This document shows positions 30,572 through 38,430 of a stretch of DNA of 52,925 nt, in pieces. Source of the stretch: Candidatus Eisenbergiella pullistercoris (GTDB lineage Bacteria > Bacillota > Clostridia > Lachnospirales > Lachnospiraceae); contig DXDD01000072.1 in NCBI GenBank assembly GCA_019115665.1, positions 1-52,925 on the forward strand, written 5' to 3'. The notes under the pieces were generated by a model that did no database searches, had not been told where the DNA came from, and saw only the letters and a program-made list of their open reading frames with translations. The position numbers and the translations under genes are program-made. Positions within the stretch are counted from its first letter, which is position 1. Each line of letters begins with the position of its first letter.

Positions 30572-31960
30572 TCATGCGTGCGGTATGTCCGTGAATTCGC
30601 TGATTTCCCGGCTGACGGTGCACAGGTCGTCCACGGACAGCTCATGCAGGTCGGCGTGTCCGGTGATCCGGGCGAACATCTTCAGCTCCGATAAGGAGAC
30701 GTTCAGGAAGTTGGCGACCCGTGCCGCCGCGGCGTCCTGGTTCAGGCGCTTCCGCAGCTCTTCATCCTGGGTGGCAATTCCCATGGGGCACATGCCGGTT
30801 CCGCAGATCTTATACTGCTGACAGGCCATGGCGATCAGCGGAGCGCTCGCTACGGCGACGGCGTCCGCGCCCATGGCGATGGCCTTGGCGAAATCAGAGG
30901 AGACCCGCAGTCCGCCGGTGATGATCAGGCTGATGTCAGAGCCGATGCTGTCCAGATACTTTCTGGCGCGGTGCAGGGCGTAGATGGTGGGAACGCTGGC
31001 GGAGTCACGCAAAAGCTGAGGAGAAGAACCCGTCGCCCCTCCGCGTCCGTCGATGGTGACGAAATCCGGCTCCGCGTAAGCGCAGAAGGCCAGATCCCTT
31101 TCAATCCGTCCGGCTGCGATCTTGATGCCGATGGGGCGTCCCCCGGAGGCCATCCTAAGCTGGCTGACGAGCGCTTTCATATCTTCTTTTGTCTCAATGC
31201 CGGGAAAGCGGGAGGGAGCGATCACATCCCTGCCCATGGGCTTGTTCCGGATCCGGCTGATCTCCTCCGTCACCTTTTCTCCGGGCAGATGGCCGCCCAT
31301 GCCTGGCTTGGTGCCCTGCCCGATCTTGATCTCAATGGCGTCCGCGTTTTGCAGATTTTCCGGCGTCACGCTGTAGAGATTTCCCACATATTCAAAGATA
31401 TATTTGTCCGCGGCCTGCATTTCCTCCGGAAGGATTCCGCCTTCTCCGGAGCACATGGCGCTGCGGGCCATGGCGGAGCCGCGGGCCAGAGAAACCTTGG
31501 CCTCTCTGGAAAGCGCGCCGAAGGACATGTGTGAGATATACACCGGATTTTCCAGAATGAGAGGCTTCGCGGCGCGCGGGCCGATCACGGTGGTGGTGCG
31601 CACTTCGGCGTCCTCGTCCAGAGGCATGGGATCCAGCTGAGCTCCCAGGATCAGGATGTCGTCCCAGCCCGGCATGGGAAGCGAGGTCCCCATGGCCGCG
31701 GAAATGCTCTTTCCCGTCACGGCCATTTCATGGATCTCCTTCATGTACCGGCAGGAGGGATCCTGACGGATGAATTCCTTCGGATAATCCAGCTTCAGCT
31801 CCTTTGCGGGCTGCTTTTTTATGTCCGTCTCCTCCTGCCAGAGCGTAAATTTGTCCGCGCTCTGATGGCAGACAGGACACTCCTTCAGTTCAGAAAACGG
31901 GATGCCTTCCGTTTCCTCATCATAAATATAGCCGCATATGCTGCATCGATATTTTGCCAT
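30572..31960 (-). CDS. rubredoxin-fused glutamate synthase-like FMN enzyme
   Basis: This 462-residue protein has an N-terminal rubredoxin-type domain (CSICGYIYD at 5-13 and CPVCHQSADKF at about 34) and a glutamate synthase alpha-like FMN barrel. The barrel contains NPVYISHMSFGALSREAKVSLARGSA, EIKIGQGTKPGMGGHLPG and TIDGRGGATGSSPQ. FeS-type cysteines near CGTGMCPMGIATQD are typical of GltB. The amidotransferase domain is absent, so it is a stand-alone GltB-like oxidoreductase, common in anaerobes and archaea, with electrons perhaps from its own rubredoxin. The start at 31960 follows AGAGGGGCTT. It is convergent with the SGNH gene. Confidence 0.9.
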   Translation of the reverse strand: MAKYRCSICGYIYDEETEGIPFSELKECPVCHQSADKFTLWQEETDIKKQPAKELKLDYPKEFIRQDPSCRYMKEIHEMAVTGKSISAAMGTSLPMPGWDDILILGAQLDPMPLDEDAEVRTTTVIGPRAAKPLILENPVYISHMSFGALSREAKVSLARGSAMARSAMCSGEGGILPEEMQAADKYIFEYVGNLYSVTPENLQNADAIEIKIGQGTKPGMGGHLPGEKVTEEISRIRNKPMGRDVIAPSRFPGIETKEDMKALVSQLRMASGGRPIGIKIAAGRIERDLAFCAYAEPDFVTIDGRGGATGSSPQLLRDSASVPTIYALHRARKYLDSIGSDISLIITGGLRVSSDFAKAIAMGADAVAVASAPLIAMACQQYKICGTGMCPMGIATQDEELRKRLNQDAAAARVANFLNVSLSELKMFARITGHADLHELSVDDLCTVSREISEFTDIPHA

Positions 31961-32181
31961 AAGCCCCTCTCTTTCCGCCGCCGTGAGGCGGCATTTTGTG
32001 CCAGAGATCACACCTGCCTGCGGGAATCTCCGGCCGTTGCCTGCGGGTTTCATGATAGTTTTATTTTACAGGAAAAAAGGCCGGATGACAAAAGGTTTCT
32101 GCCGGATTGATTTGCTTCTTCATCGGCCGTTACTGTTCACACGCAATGAAGCGGAGCTGCGGCTGCATAAAAGGCGGCTCA

Positions 32182-32250
32182 GGAATCCGATTTTCCCGAT
32201 TCCTACCGTAGAAAAACCCTTTCCACTACGGTCAGATTTGGCCGTAGTGG
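32182..32250. other. cluster of competing inverted repeats in a 645-bp gene-free gap
   Basis: GGAATC/GATTCC (32182-32203), CCGTAG/CTACGG (32206-32231) and CCACTACGG/CCGTAGTGG (32223-32250) follow one another. The last two share an arm, so they are mutually exclusive. On the minus strand the 9-bp stem is followed within about seven bases by TTTTT. The whole 31961-32605 gap holds no gene that I can support. Confidence 0.6.
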
Positions 32251-32410
32251 TCCAATTTGTATAGGTCAACATGCCATTTTTCTTGATTTCGGGGGGAGAG
32301 AACCTGCTGGCTGGAAGCGTGTGCATCGGAACTGGAGTGGGAAACTGCAGGCACTGCTGTGAACGCCCGGCTTCCATCAACGGCCTGCACGGTGTCGTGG
32401 TCTTTCTTCT

Positions 32411-32494
32411 GATGTGCGTGCAGGCGGAGATGTGCGTGCAGGCAGGGATATGAGCGCAGGCGGAGATGTGCGTGCAGGCAGCGATATGTGCGCA
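32411..32494. repeat. 18-bp minisatellite, four full copies and a partial one
   Basis: Units start at 32423, 32441, 32459 and 32477 after a partial copy at 32411. Two alternating versions occur: GGCGGAGATGTGCGTGCA (exact twice) and GGCA(G/C)(G/C)GATATG(A/T)GCGCA. An 18-bp period keeps frame, so open frames read through it on both strands, but none has a ribosome site. Confidence 0.92.
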
Positions 32495-32543
32495 GATAGG
32501 ACTGGGCGCGGCTGGAGAAGAGGGAGAAAGGATTTGAGGACGG

Positions 32544-32584
32544 AAAAAACAGACCGGGCGGAGACAGCATGCTGTCTCCGCCCG
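32544..32584 (-). terminator. palindromic terminator of the Imm-5-like gene
   Basis: 32555-32584 is a perfect 30-base palindrome without a loop (arm CGGGCGGAGACAGCA). On the minus strand it is followed by GTCTG and six T. It lies 21 bases after the stop codon. Confidence 0.85.
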
Positions 32585-32605
32585 GATCACTGTTTCGCCG
32601 GAAAC

Positions 32606-33145
32606 TCAGCAGTTCCAGCGGATGGAAACGGGATGGGGCTCGTCCGGTACGAAAACCGCCTGCAGGGACAGAAGCGCCCGCTGCAGCTCTTCCTCCGCCA
32701 GCCGGTCATAAGTGGCCGCGGCTTCTGAGAGGCCTGCGCTGTGGTAAGCGCAGGCGGCGGCTCCGTAAAGCAGGAAGCCGAAGGCGTTGGTGGGTGTCTG
32801 CGCCGCGGCGCAGGCGGTGGAGACGGCCCGTGCCGCAGCGAGAGAGACGGGATCGGGCGTGCGGCTGTCGGCGAGCTCCTTCACCACGCTTCGCGCACTG
32901 GCAAGAACCGGCTTTAATTCTTTTAACGTCATTTCCCCGCTCAGAAAGCCTTCCACGGCGGAAACGGTCCGTTCCATCTGAGGAAAAATTTCAGGTTCAT
33001 CTTTGAGCAGCGGAAGATACCGTTCCTTTGCATAGGCGGCCGCCCAGCGGGTGAGCGTTTCCCTGCTCTGCGTCTCGATGAGGCGCATCAGGGCTGCGGC
33101 CGCAGTGCCGTTCATATCTCCAAGCATTTTTCTGAGGGCTGCCAT
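32606..33145 (-). CDS. putative immunity protein (Imm-5-like domain)
   Basis: This 179-residue, all-helical protein has the pattern of the Imm-5-like domain of putative immunity proteins. It contains SRETLTRWAAAYAKERYLPL near residue 25, then a mid-helix FLSGEMTLKELK and the Ala-rich block ARAVSTACAAAQTPTNAFGF, followed by YGAAACAYHSAG. The family is named from bacteriocin clusters but also occurs alone; no bacteriocin precursor is seen here. The start at 33145 follows GGAG. It is downstream of an ABC exporter, separated by tandem repeats. Without a search the family call is moderate. Confidence 0.6.
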   Translation of the reverse strand: MAALRKMLGDMNGTAAAALMRLIETQSRETLTRWAAAYAKERYLPLLKDEPEIFPQMERTVSAVEGFLSGEMTLKELKPVLASARSVVKELADSRTPDPVSLAAARAVSTACAAAQTPTNAFGFLLYGAAACAYHSAGLSEAAATYDRLAEEELQRALLSLQAVFVPDEPHPVSIRWNC

Positions 33146-33184
33146 AAAAATCTCCCTTCTTCTCTTATCTCTGCCGCAGCGCGT

Positions 33185-33228
33185 TTTCCCTGAGGAAGCC
33201 GGGAACTTTCCCTGCGGAAGCCGGGACG
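33185..33228. repeat. two tandem copies of a 22-bp unit
   Basis: TTTCCCTG(A/C)GGAAGCCGGGA plus two bases, at 33185-33206 and 33207-33228, upstream of the Imm-5-like gene. A perfect CCCCGCTGC/GCAGCGGGG hairpin follows at 33257-33276. Confidence 0.85.
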
Positions 33229-33281
33229 TTCTTTTGGTTCGCTCATGGGTCTGATACCCCGCTGCCTGCAGCGGGGGGGCA

Positions 33282-33347
33282 ATGAAACTGTGTTTCATCG
33301 AAACTGCGCTTCATTAGAAACTGCGCTTCATTGAAACTGCATTTCAT
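33282..33347. repeat. four tandem 15-17-bp units spanning the ABC exporter stop codon
   Basis: Units ATGAAACTGTGTTTC, ATCGAAACTGCGCTTC, ATTAGAAACTGCGCTTC and ATTGAAACTGCATTTC follow one another. The first is part of a perfect palindrome (ATGAAAC-TGT-GTTTCAT). The exporter stop codon (33328-33330) lies at the third/fourth unit boundary. Confidence 0.88.
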
Positions 33348-35058
33348 AATAATGCGCGTAAATGCCCTTTTTCCGAATCAGTTCCTCGTGGGTGCCGCGT
33401 TCGGCAATGCCGTTGTCCGCGATGACCAGGATCTCATCCGCCCCGTGGATGGTGGAGAGCCGGTGGGCGATGGTGATGGTGGTGCGGTCTTTGGCGAGCA
33501 CATCCAGACTCTGCTGGATCCAGCGTTCGCTTTCGTTGTCCAGGGCGCTGGTCGCCACATCCAGAATCAGGATGGGTGGGTTCTTCAAGAACACGCGGGC
33601 GATGGAAATGCGCTGCTTCTGGCCGCCGGAGAGTCTGGTCCCCCGTTCGCCCACGAAGGTGTCGTAGCCGTCGGGAAGGGACTGGATGAAGTCGTGGATG
33701 TTGGCCTTTTTGGCGGCGTCGATGATTTCCTCCATGGAAGCGCCGGGCTTGCCGTAGGCGATGTTTTCCCGGACCGTGCCGCAGAACAGGTAGACATCCT
33801 GCTGAACGACGCCGATCTGACGGCGCAGGGACTGCAGGGTCAGGGAGCGCACATCCTGTCCGTCGATGGTGATCCGTCCTCCGGTCACGTCATAGAAGCG
33901 GGGAAGCAGGTTGCAGATGGTGCTTTTTCCGCTGCCGGAAGGGCCGACCAGAGCGATGGATTTTCCCGCCGGGATCCGGAAGGAGACGTTGGTAAGCACC
34001 GGCGTGTCGTCGTCGCTGTAGTGGAAGGAGACATTTTCATAGGAAACCTGTCCCTTCACGTCCGTGAGCGGGCGGGCGTCGGGCGCATCCTCGATATCGG
34101 GATCGGTTTCCATCACGGCGATGAAACGGCTGAAGCCGGACATGCCCTTCTGGATCATTTCCGTCAGCTCCACCAGAATCTGTACCGGGCTGATGAAAAT
34201 ACCGATGTACAGGGCGTACATGGTCAGATCGGCCACATCCATCTGCCCCTTCGCGATCAGGAAGCCGCCGAACACCAGCGTGACCAGATACATCATGCCC
34301 TGGAAGAACAGATTGCTTCCCATGAAGGTTCCCATGCATTTATAGTTGGCGTCCTTGGAAAGCAGGAAGCCCTGATTGCTTTTCCGGAATTTTTTCCGTT
34401 CCACATCCTCATTGGCGAAGGACTGCACCACGCGGATGCCGGCCAGCGTATCCTGCAGGCTGGCGTTCACATCTCCGATCTTTCTGCGGTTGTCCATGAA
34501 GGTGGCCTGCATCCGCTGATTCTGGCTCAGGGAAAAGCCGAACATGAGCACCACAAGCACGGCCATGGGGATGGCAAGCCGCCAGTTGATCACAAAAAGG
34601 AAAATAAAGGCGCCGACCACCTTGATCAGGGAGATGAAAAAGTTTTCCGGGCCGTGGTGGGCGCATTCCGCGATGTCGAACAGGTCGGAGACCAGCTTGC
34701 TCATCATCTGACCGGAATTGTTCTGATCATAATAGGAAAAGGAAAGCTTCTCATAGTGGTCGAAAAGCTGCTGGCGCATATCCCGTTCCATGTTCGCGCC
34801 CATCATGTGTCCCTGATAGCTGACATAATATTTGCACAGGCTCTGGATCACGTACATGAGAAAAAGCCCGATCCCGAGGGGAATGAGGGCCCGCAGGATG
34901 ACGGAGCTTTCTTTTGTGAAAAGCGTCGCCGCCAGGGAACGCAGCAGCTGCGGATAGATCAGATCCACCACGCTGATGACGGCGGCGCAGATCAGATCCA
35001 GAAAGAAAACGGTTTTGTAGGGCGCGTAATAACGGATGAATTTTTTCAGTGTCTGCAT
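33328..35058 (-). CDS. ABC exporter half-transporter (MsbA/LmrA type) with altered Walker B
   Basis: This 576-residue fusion has six transmembrane helices (about 15-300) and an ATPase domain with Walker A GPSGSGKST (about 369), Q loop VVQQDVYLF, LSGGQKQR (about 475), D loop SALD and H loop IAHRLST. The Walker B segment reads ILILDVATSALD: Val501 (codon 33556-33558, GTG) replaces the catalytic Glu. All other motifs are intact. Degenerate NBDs usually pair with an active half in heterodimers, but no partner half is encoded nearby. Substrate unknown. GGAAAAAAAGAT precedes the ATG; the 3' end lies in tandem repeats. Confidence 0.9.
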   Translation of the reverse strand: MQTLKKFIRYYAPYKTVFFLDLICAAVISVVDLIYPQLLRSLAATLFTKESSVILRALIPLGIGLFLMYVIQSLCKYYVSYQGHMMGANMERDMRQQLFDHYEKLSFSYYDQNNSGQMMSKLVSDLFDIAECAHHGPENFFISLIKVVGAFIFLFVINWRLAIPMAVLVVLMFGFSLSQNQRMQATFMDNRRKIGDVNASLQDTLAGIRVVQSFANEDVERKKFRKSNQGFLLSKDANYKCMGTFMGSNLFFQGMMYLVTLVFGGFLIAKGQMDVADLTMYALYIGIFISPVQILVELTEMIQKGMSGFSRFIAVMETDPDIEDAPDARPLTDVKGQVSYENVSFHYSDDDTPVLTNVSFRIPAGKSIALVGPSGSGKSTICNLLPRFYDVTGGRITIDGQDVRSLTLQSLRRQIGVVQQDVYLFCGTVRENIAYGKPGASMEEIIDAAKKANIHDFIQSLPDGYDTFVGERGTRLSGGQKQRISIARVFLKNPPILILDVATSALDNESERWIQQSLDVLAKDRTTITIAHRLSTIHGADEILVIADNGIAERGTHEELIRKKGIYAHYYEMQFQ

Positions 35059-35257
35059 GATCTTTTTTTCCGGAACGGGATGCGCTCCGGGGTTCCTCCT
35101 CTGACTGATGATCCCTCTGCCGGCAGGGCGGAGCGGATGCCGCAGCCCGGCCGATGCATCGGAAAGCGTGACAGAACCATACTAGCATAATCCGACAAAG
35201 GAGACAAGCGGGGAGAAGCGACTTTTCGGCGGCTTCCGCCCTGTGCGTTTTCGTACG

Positions 35258-35280
35258 GTCTGCGCAGTAAATGCGCAGAC
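35258..35280. other. 9-bp hairpin in the 35059-35360 gap
   Basis: GTCTGCGCA-GTAAA-TGCGCAGAC is a perfect stem without a T run on either side. A smaller CCAGC/GCTGG hairpin lies at about 35328. No gene or clear promoter is visible in the rest of this 302-base stretch upstream of the ABC exporter. Confidence 0.55.
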
Positions 35281-35360
35281 CTGGCTGAGCAGTAACGCGG
35301 CTTTTAAGCCTGGTCATTTTGAGCCCTGCCAGCGCCTGCTGGCAAGACGGCGGACGGCAG

Positions 35361-36791
35361 CTAGGCCTTCAGCCGGTAAACAAACTTCCGCCCCGCCCTT
35401 TTGCGGATAAGGATATCCTCCTTCAGAAGCGCGCGCAGATATCCGCCCGTACGGGAGGCGGAAAGACCCACCGCGCGGGCGATCTGTGCGGCGTCCGCTT
35501 CCGGGACGGCAGTCAGATATTCCAGGATGGCCTGACGGCGCGCCTTCTGCACAGAAGAGCCGGCCCGTTCCCTTTCCCCGCGCTTCAGCCGCAGGGTGAG
35601 GGTGATGCGGGCGGGACTCAGCTGCTCCGTGAGAACGGGCGCTTCCCAGCCCTGTTCCTTCCAGGCCCGGCGGATGCCGGGGATGCCGCGGCCTTCTCCG
35701 CGCCCGATATGGATGAGAGAGAACATGCGGGCAAGGGTGGCGTTTCTCAGATCGGATCTTCCGCCTGCCGTCGCTTCGGAAATGGCGACGCGGAAGCTTC
35801 CGGGGTTGGCGATCACGATGCTTTCCGGCTCTTTTCGGATCGAAAGGCCGCTTTTCGCCCGGTAGTCGGCGTGAATGAGACAGTTGCCGAGGGCTTCCGA
35901 AAGAGCGGCGCGGACGGCGTCGGAACCGGATGGAACGAGGGCTTCCGGGCCTTTCCGGCCGATTCCCGGAAGAAGCCTGCGGAAAACAAGAAAATAAAAA
36001 TCGAACAGGCTGCCGCTCCAGTCCCCGGAGCGGGAGGAGAGCTGATAAACCAGGCTGCCGGCATCATCCAGCTCCTGATAATCCAGCAGATAGTCCGGAA
36101 ACTCCCGCCGGATGGCCGGTTCCTTTCCGAACATGAGAAGGCCGGCGGCCGTGGGATGATACTGTCCGTCAGAGCCCTTCGCCACAGCGCCGATGCAGGG
36201 CAGAAAATGTTTCGCGATAGAGCGCTGCCAGGCCGGAGCAGGATGCAGATCCGCAAGCAGGATCCGGTAGCGGCTGACGCAGCCGGGATCGAAGCAGTCC
36301 TCGGACAGCTCCTCCAGAACCAGGGCGTCCTGCGGCTCATCCGTCCGGTCGCGCAGCATGGAGCGCACCTCGTCCGGACTGCAGCGGTAATCGCCCTCCC
36401 CGTCCCGGAAGTAGGAGCCGGTGAAGGGATCCGTTCCGATATAGACAGGGCGTTCGTGGCGTCCGGCGCGGGGGATCTGAATGACCACGATCCGGTTGCC
36501 GCCGCTTTCCACAATGCGTACATCCTGTTCGGAAAGGATGTTGGCGCTCACCCTGGTCCGGTCGTTCAGAATGCTCCGGAATTCCCTGACCAGCCGCTCC
36601 GGAGAAGAGAGGGGAACGGTGACGAAGCGCCTGTCGGCATCCTCCGCCACGCCAAGAAGGAGAACGCCGCCGAAGGAGTTCGCGAAGGCGGAATAGGTCT
36701 CCCAGATGCTGTGCGGAAGACCGCCCTGGGCTTTTTTGGCTTCGATCCGGTTGTTTTCCCGGTAGATTTCCAGATTGGCAAAGTCAAGCAT
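35361..36791 (-). CDS. AlbA_2 (Schlafen-like) putative ATP-dependent regulator
   Basis: This 476-residue protein begins with an AlbA_2/Schlafen-type domain (ENNRIEAKKAQGGLPHSIWETYSAFANSFGG start, LLLGVAED). A GHKL-like HATPase_c_4 region follows (VRAALSEALGNCLIHADY, near 285), then FSLIHIGRGEGRGIPGIRRAW. It ends in a winged-helix domain (AAQIARAVGLSASRTGGYLRALLKEDIL). This architecture is widespread as putative DNA-binding or helicase-related regulators, with some members in defence islands; the role here is unknown. AAAGGCGGGAAGAT precedes the ATG. It lies 20 bases after the AraC-family gene and shares its orientation. Confidence 0.85.
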   Translation of the reverse strand: MLDFANLEIYRENNRIEAKKAQGGLPHSIWETYSAFANSFGGVLLLGVAEDADRRFVTVPLSSPERLVREFRSILNDRTRVSANILSEQDVRIVESGGNRIVVIQIPRAGRHERPVYIGTDPFTGSYFRDGEGDYRCSPDEVRSMLRDRTDEPQDALVLEELSEDCFDPGCVSRYRILLADLHPAPAWQRSIAKHFLPCIGAVAKGSDGQYHPTAAGLLMFGKEPAIRREFPDYLLDYQELDDAGSLVYQLSSRSGDWSGSLFDFYFLVFRRLLPGIGRKGPEALVPSGSDAVRAALSEALGNCLIHADYRAKSGLSIRKEPESIVIANPGSFRVAISEATAGGRSDLRNATLARMFSLIHIGRGEGRGIPGIRRAWKEQGWEAPVLTEQLSPARITLTLRLKRGERERAGSSVQKARRQAILEYLTAVPEADAAQIARAVGLSASRTGGYLRALLKEDILIRKRAGRKFVYRLKA

Positions 36792-36811
36792 ATCTTCCCG
36801 CCTTTCCTGTA

Positions 36812-37669
36812 TTACTGCTCCTGCGCCTTCCGGTACTGGGAAGGCGACTGCCCGAAATGCTTTTTAAAGAGCTTGCTGAAATGATAGGCGTCGTCGTAGC
36901 CCACGCAGAGGGCGATGTCCTGGATGCTGGCGTTTTTGTTCTGATCCAGAAGCTCCCTGGCCTTTTCCATGCGCACCCGGATCAGATGATTGATGGGCGT
37001 GTCGCCCGTTTCGCTTTTAAAGATCTTGGAGATATAGAAAGGGCTTAAATACATGTTTCTGGCAATCTGGTCCAGAGAGATCTTTTCATTATAATGGTTG
37101 TCCAGATAATCGATGATCTGCTCCACCACATAGCGCTTGTTGGTGGATTCAAATTCATAGCCTCCTTCTCCGGCGGAAGGGGCGGCGGCCTGTTCCCGGT
37201 AGAGAAGCAGGATCATCTGGGTCACATAGGCCTTCAGCATAAAATAGCGCCCCGGCTGGCGTCCCTGGCTTTCCGCCTGGATCTGAGCGCAGAGCCGGGA
37301 AAGGAGAACAAAGGTCTTTTCTGCGGGATGCAGGAGGAGCTCCCGGCCGGGAAAACGGATCTGGTTGCGCTCCATGCTCCGAAGCTGGATGTCGGTGAAG
37401 GAAACATAGAATTCCACCAGCGGGGACAGAGGAGAGCTGTAGGTGCACTGATGCACGGTGCCGGGATTCAGTAAGAGCACGTCTCCTTTTTTCACCGCGC
37501 GCCATTTTCCGTCCACGACAAAATGGCCCTCCCCGGAAAGCATGAGGGCGATCTCGCAGAAATCATGGCTGTGCGCCGCTTCGGGCGTGCTGCTCCTGGA
37601 AAGCTGGCAGGCAAAAAGAAAGGTGGGATTCAGGTCTTCGTAAGTGATGTCGTATTGTACCTCGCACAT
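36812..37669 (-). CDS. AraC-family transcriptional regulator with cupin domain
   Basis: This 285-residue regulator has an N-terminal AraC cupin (EAAHSHDFCEIALMLSGEG and GDVLLLNPGTVHQC) and two HTH motifs at the C-terminus (ISLDQIARNMYLSPFYISKIFK and ASIQDIALCVGYDDAYHFSKLFKK), ending FGQSPSQYRK. Such proteins usually sense a sugar and activate catabolic genes; no sugar operon is next to it. GAGGT lies about ten bases before the ATG. It is divergent from purE, and the AlbA_2 gene follows. Confidence 0.93.
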   Translation of the reverse strand: MCEVQYDITYEDLNPTFLFACQLSRSSTPEAAHSHDFCEIALMLSGEGHFVVDGKWRAVKKGDVLLLNPGTVHQCTYSSPLSPLVEFYVSFTDIQLRSMERNQIRFPGRELLLHPAEKTFVLLSRLCAQIQAESQGRQPGRYFMLKAYVTQMILLLYREQAAAPSAGEGGYEFESTNKRYVVEQIIDYLDNHYNEKISLDQIARNMYLSPFYISKIFKSETGDTPINHLIRVRMEKARELLDQNKNASIQDIALCVGYDDAYHFSKLFKKHFGQSPSQYRKAQEQ

Positions 37670-37766
37670 GGGATGCGTTACCTCGTTTCAAGTATGTGTA
37701 TACACATTATAGCACCGGAAGCGGAAAAGGAAAGATTGAATTTTTTCTTAATTCGTCCGGTTGAGG

Positions 37767-37795
37767 TTGCATAACGGGGAAAAGTTTAGTACACT
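37767..37795 (+). promoter_or_regulatory. promoter of the pur operon
   Basis: TTGCAT (37767-37772), 17-base spacer, TACACT (37790-37795). The leader of about 100 bases shows no purine riboswitch core. Confidence 0.7.
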
Positions 37796-37903
37796 GTATT
37801 TTGAATGATTGCCGATTGGTGAACATACGAAAAAAACAATGAGATACAGGCCGCGTACCGGCGGCAGCGCGGACCTTCCGTCCGTGCGAAAGGAGGAAGA
37901 ACA

Positions 37904-38410
37904 GTGGCACAGGTTGGTATTGTGATGGGAAGCGATTCGGATATGCCCGTTATGGCGAAGGCGGCCGGCATTCTGGACGAGCTGGGGATTTCCTACGAGA
38001 TGAGGATTATTTCCGCTCACAGAGAGCCGGACGTATTTTTTGAGTATGCGAAGACCGCGGAAGAGAAGGGATTCAAGGTGATCATTGCAGGAGCGGGCAT
38101 GGCGGCCCATCTTCCGGGCATGTGCGCGGCGATCTTCCCCATGCCGGTGATCGGAATTCCGATGCACACCACATCCCTGGGAGGAAGGGATTCCCTTTAC
38201 TCCATCGTGCAGATGCCGAGCGGCATCCCGGTGGCTACGGTGGCCATTAACGGAGGCGCGAACGCCGGGCTCCTTGCGGCAAAGATCCTTGCCACGTCCG
38301 ATGCGGCGCTTCTTGAGAGACTGAAGGATTACAGCCGGGGACTGAAGGAGAGCGTGCAGAAGAAGGACGCGCGTCTGCAGGAGAAGGGCTGGCAGAATTA
38401 CGCAGAATAA
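37904..38410 (+). CDS. purE: 5-(carboxyamino)imidazole ribonucleotide mutase
   Basis: This 168-residue PurE is of class [10 protein letters not shown] at 9-17, [18 protein letters not shown] and [19 protein letters not shown]. It converts N5-CAIR to CAIR in purine synthesis, step 6; purK is not in the window. The GTG start at 37904 follows AAAGGAGGAAGAACA. First gene of purE-M-N-D. Confidence 0.97.
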   Translation: MAQVGIVMGSDSDMPVMAKAAGILDELGISYEMRIISAHREPDVFFEYAKTAEEKGFKVIIAGAGMAAHLPGMCAAIFPMPVIGIPMHTTSLGGRDSLYSIVQMPSGIPVATVAINGGANAGLLAAKILATSDAALLERLKDYSRGLKESVQKKDARLQEKGWQNYAE

Positions 38411-38430
38411 ACGAAAGGTACGGTTGGAAA

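Noticed and set aside
32411-32494. Possible CRISPR array
   Set aside because: Units are contiguous 18-bp repeats without spacers, and no cas genes are nearby.
32120-32590. 156-residue minus-strand open frame with CTHISA-like hexapeptide repeats
   Set aside because: The repeat period of 18 bp keeps any frame open, there is no ribosome site, and the frame runs through the palindromic terminator.
37796-37903. Purine riboswitch or PurR box in the purE leader
   Set aside because: GGTGAACATACG has some PurR-box likeness but no paired second box, and the conserved purine-aptamer loops are missing.
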